64,000 nucleotides of DNA from Algoriphagus ratkowskyi (GTDB taxonomy: Bacteria > Bacteroidota > Bacteroidia > Cytophagales > Cyclobacteriaceae). Made by a program: the position numbers and the translations under genes. Below are positions 63,250 through 64,000 of the stretch, piece after piece (within the stretch, counting starts at the first letter, position 1; each line of letters starts with the position of its first letter). The notes under the pieces are model-generated. The model did not search any database and was not told the DNA's origin. It saw nothing but the letters and a program-made list of their open reading frames with translations. The stretch lies in NCBI RefSeq assembly GCF_002150505.1, contig NZ_MSSV01000007.1, positions 124,001 through 188,000 on the forward strand. Reading direction: 5' to 3'.

Positions 63250-64000
63250 TTATAAAAAAGAGATCTCTTTCAAATCAAACACTTCTATTTCACCATCTTT
63301 CAATTCTATTTCAAGTTTACCTCCTGCACTTATCCCAACTATTTTCCCGGAAAATTGTTCCTCATTCGCCGAATATTTTGACCAAGAATCCCTTCTATGC
63401 AAATTCATCAGGTATTCAGACTTAATTTCTTGCAATTTGCCTTTTTTCAACTGAATATAACCTTGCTCCAGCTGCGTGATCAACAGGCGAAACAGCTCTT
63501 CTAATTCAAACTGACTGCCAGTTATTGATTTAAGTGACACTGCAGTTTCTGAATCAAAACTAAGTTGATTGATATTCAACCCAATGCCCACAACAGCAAA
63601 TTCCCATTCTTTTCCAGAGAAAGTATTTTCAATCAAAATCCCACCCATCTTTCCATATCCGGGCACGATCAGGTCATTCGGCCATTTAACTTCAAGCTGA
63701 GGCACATAGTCCTGAAGTAATCGTCTTAGACTATTGGAAACAGTCATATTCAGATAAAACTGCTCCGAAATATCCAGGAAATCAGGCCGTAAAACTAAAG
63801 AAAAGGTTAAATTCTGACCTGCCTCAGACTGCCAGAAATTACCTCGCTGACCCTTCCCCTTAGTTTGATTGTCACATATCACAATACTTCCCTCACCCAC
63901 TTGAAATTGCCTGACCAAATTCAAAGCAATGTCATTAGTAGAGTGACACTCTGACAGGAAATGAACATCTTTCCCAAAAAAAATCGTATTGGCAAGAATT
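63250..64000 (-). CDS. birA: Biotin--[acetyl-CoA-carboxylase] ligase, 5' part cut by window edge
   Basis: Attaches biotin to the carrier protein of acetyl-CoA carboxylase through biotinyl-5'-AMP. Reading the minus strand to base 64000 gives an unbroken frame with ILANTIFFGKDVHFLSECHSTNDIALN before the first in-frame candidate start, so the gene begins beyond the window. The family marks are STND, TKGKGQRGNFW (the GRGRxG-type biotin loop, here KGKGQRG), LEVKWPNDLIV and KMGGILIEN. It is the short Group I enzyme without an N-terminal DNA-binding domain as far as can be seen. Confidence 0.92.
   Translation of the reverse strand, partial: ILANTIFFGKDVHFLSECHSTNDIALNLVRQFQVGEGSIVICDNQTKGKGQRGNFWQSEAGQNLTFSLVLRPDFLDISEQFYLNMTVSNSLRRLLQDYVPQLEVKWPNDLIVPGYGKMGGILIENTFSGKEWEFAVVGIGLNINQLSFDSETAVSLKSITGSQFELEELFRLLITQLEQGYIQLKKGKLQEIKSEYLMNLHRRDSWSKYSANEEQFSGKIVGISAGGKLEIELKDGEIEVFDLKEISFL

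Noticed and set aside
1..64000. tRNA, rRNA, CRISPR arrays, insertion sequences, prophage genes, replication origin
   Set aside because: I looked for cloverleaf-like sequences with a TTC arm, regularly spaced repeats, transposase or integrase motifs, and DnaA-box clusters, and saw none. A dedicated RNA search was not possible.

Overview
The window reads as ordinary chromosome of a marine or soil-type Bacteroidota, most likely order Cytophagales near Algoriphagus/Cyclobacteriaceae. The signs are: three parts of the type IX secretion system (SprA, PorU, PorV); TonB proteins of the Bacteroidota type; DUF4292, DUF4837 and DUF4494 proteins, which are largely confined to this phylum; AT-rich intergenic DNA; and promoters of the Bacteroidota form TTTG-N19-TAnnTTTG (clearest ahead of tatA). 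I saw no rRNA, tRNA, CRISPR array, insertion sequence or prophage. The genus is an inference.

Layout. 1-88 is the start of a DUF302 gene that runs out of the window. 506-3434 holds two secreted polysaccharide-active proteins (alginate-lyase family and parallel beta-helix). 3464-6361 holds an outer-membrane barrel and a Gcr-type membrane protein. 7419-10921 (minus) is a small surface-sugar operon: glycosyltransferase, a DegT/StrS aminotransferase broken by a one-base frameshift, and a DUF819 membrane protein. 11243-12694 is NADP-isocitrate dehydrogenase.

12908-36045 is a 23-kb block of plus-strand genes: enoyl-CoA hydratase, flippase, TPR protein, DUF4292 lipoprotein, EnvC-like murein hydrolase activator, tatA, gatA, a LysM lytic transglycosylase, DUF4837 lipoprotein, malic enzyme, ruvA, the giant sprA, gcvH, a VanZ protein and two tandem tonB genes. 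The second tonB copy is interrupted by an in-frame TAA.

36241-41495 (minus) is an operon of an FAD oxidoreductase, a 1096-residue outer-membrane protein (dead peptidase, propeller, Omp85-like barrel) and yicC. 41552-48628 (plus) is a tight operon with 4-base overlaps: MBL hydrolase, pssA, porU, porV and a catalytically dead M16 protein. 48629-50907 (minus) is a second surface-sugar group (FdtA-like cupin, GNAT, GT2). The rest is mostly housekeeping: yigZ, a 3'-5' exonuclease, nhaC, a D-amino-acid-oxidase-like flavoprotein, an Mpo1-like protein, a membrane patatin, DUF4494, a PAS protein without a kinase ATPase domain, a 2,4-dienoyl-CoA-reductase-like SDR, a lipoprotein, ahcY and a birA that runs off the right edge.

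How it fits together. SprA is the outer-membrane translocon of T9SS. PorV shuttles cargo from it to the sortase PorU, which trims the C-terminal signal and attaches surface glycolipid. The sugar operons, flippase and PssA contribute to that envelope. EnvC, MltD and the lipoproteins maintain the wall. TonB energises uptake through outer-membrane receptors. The most unusual items are the two broken genes (aminotransferase, second tonB) and a recurring theme of enzyme folds that have lost their catalytic residues (EnvC LytM domain, M16 protein next to PorV, pseudo-peptidase barrel protein).
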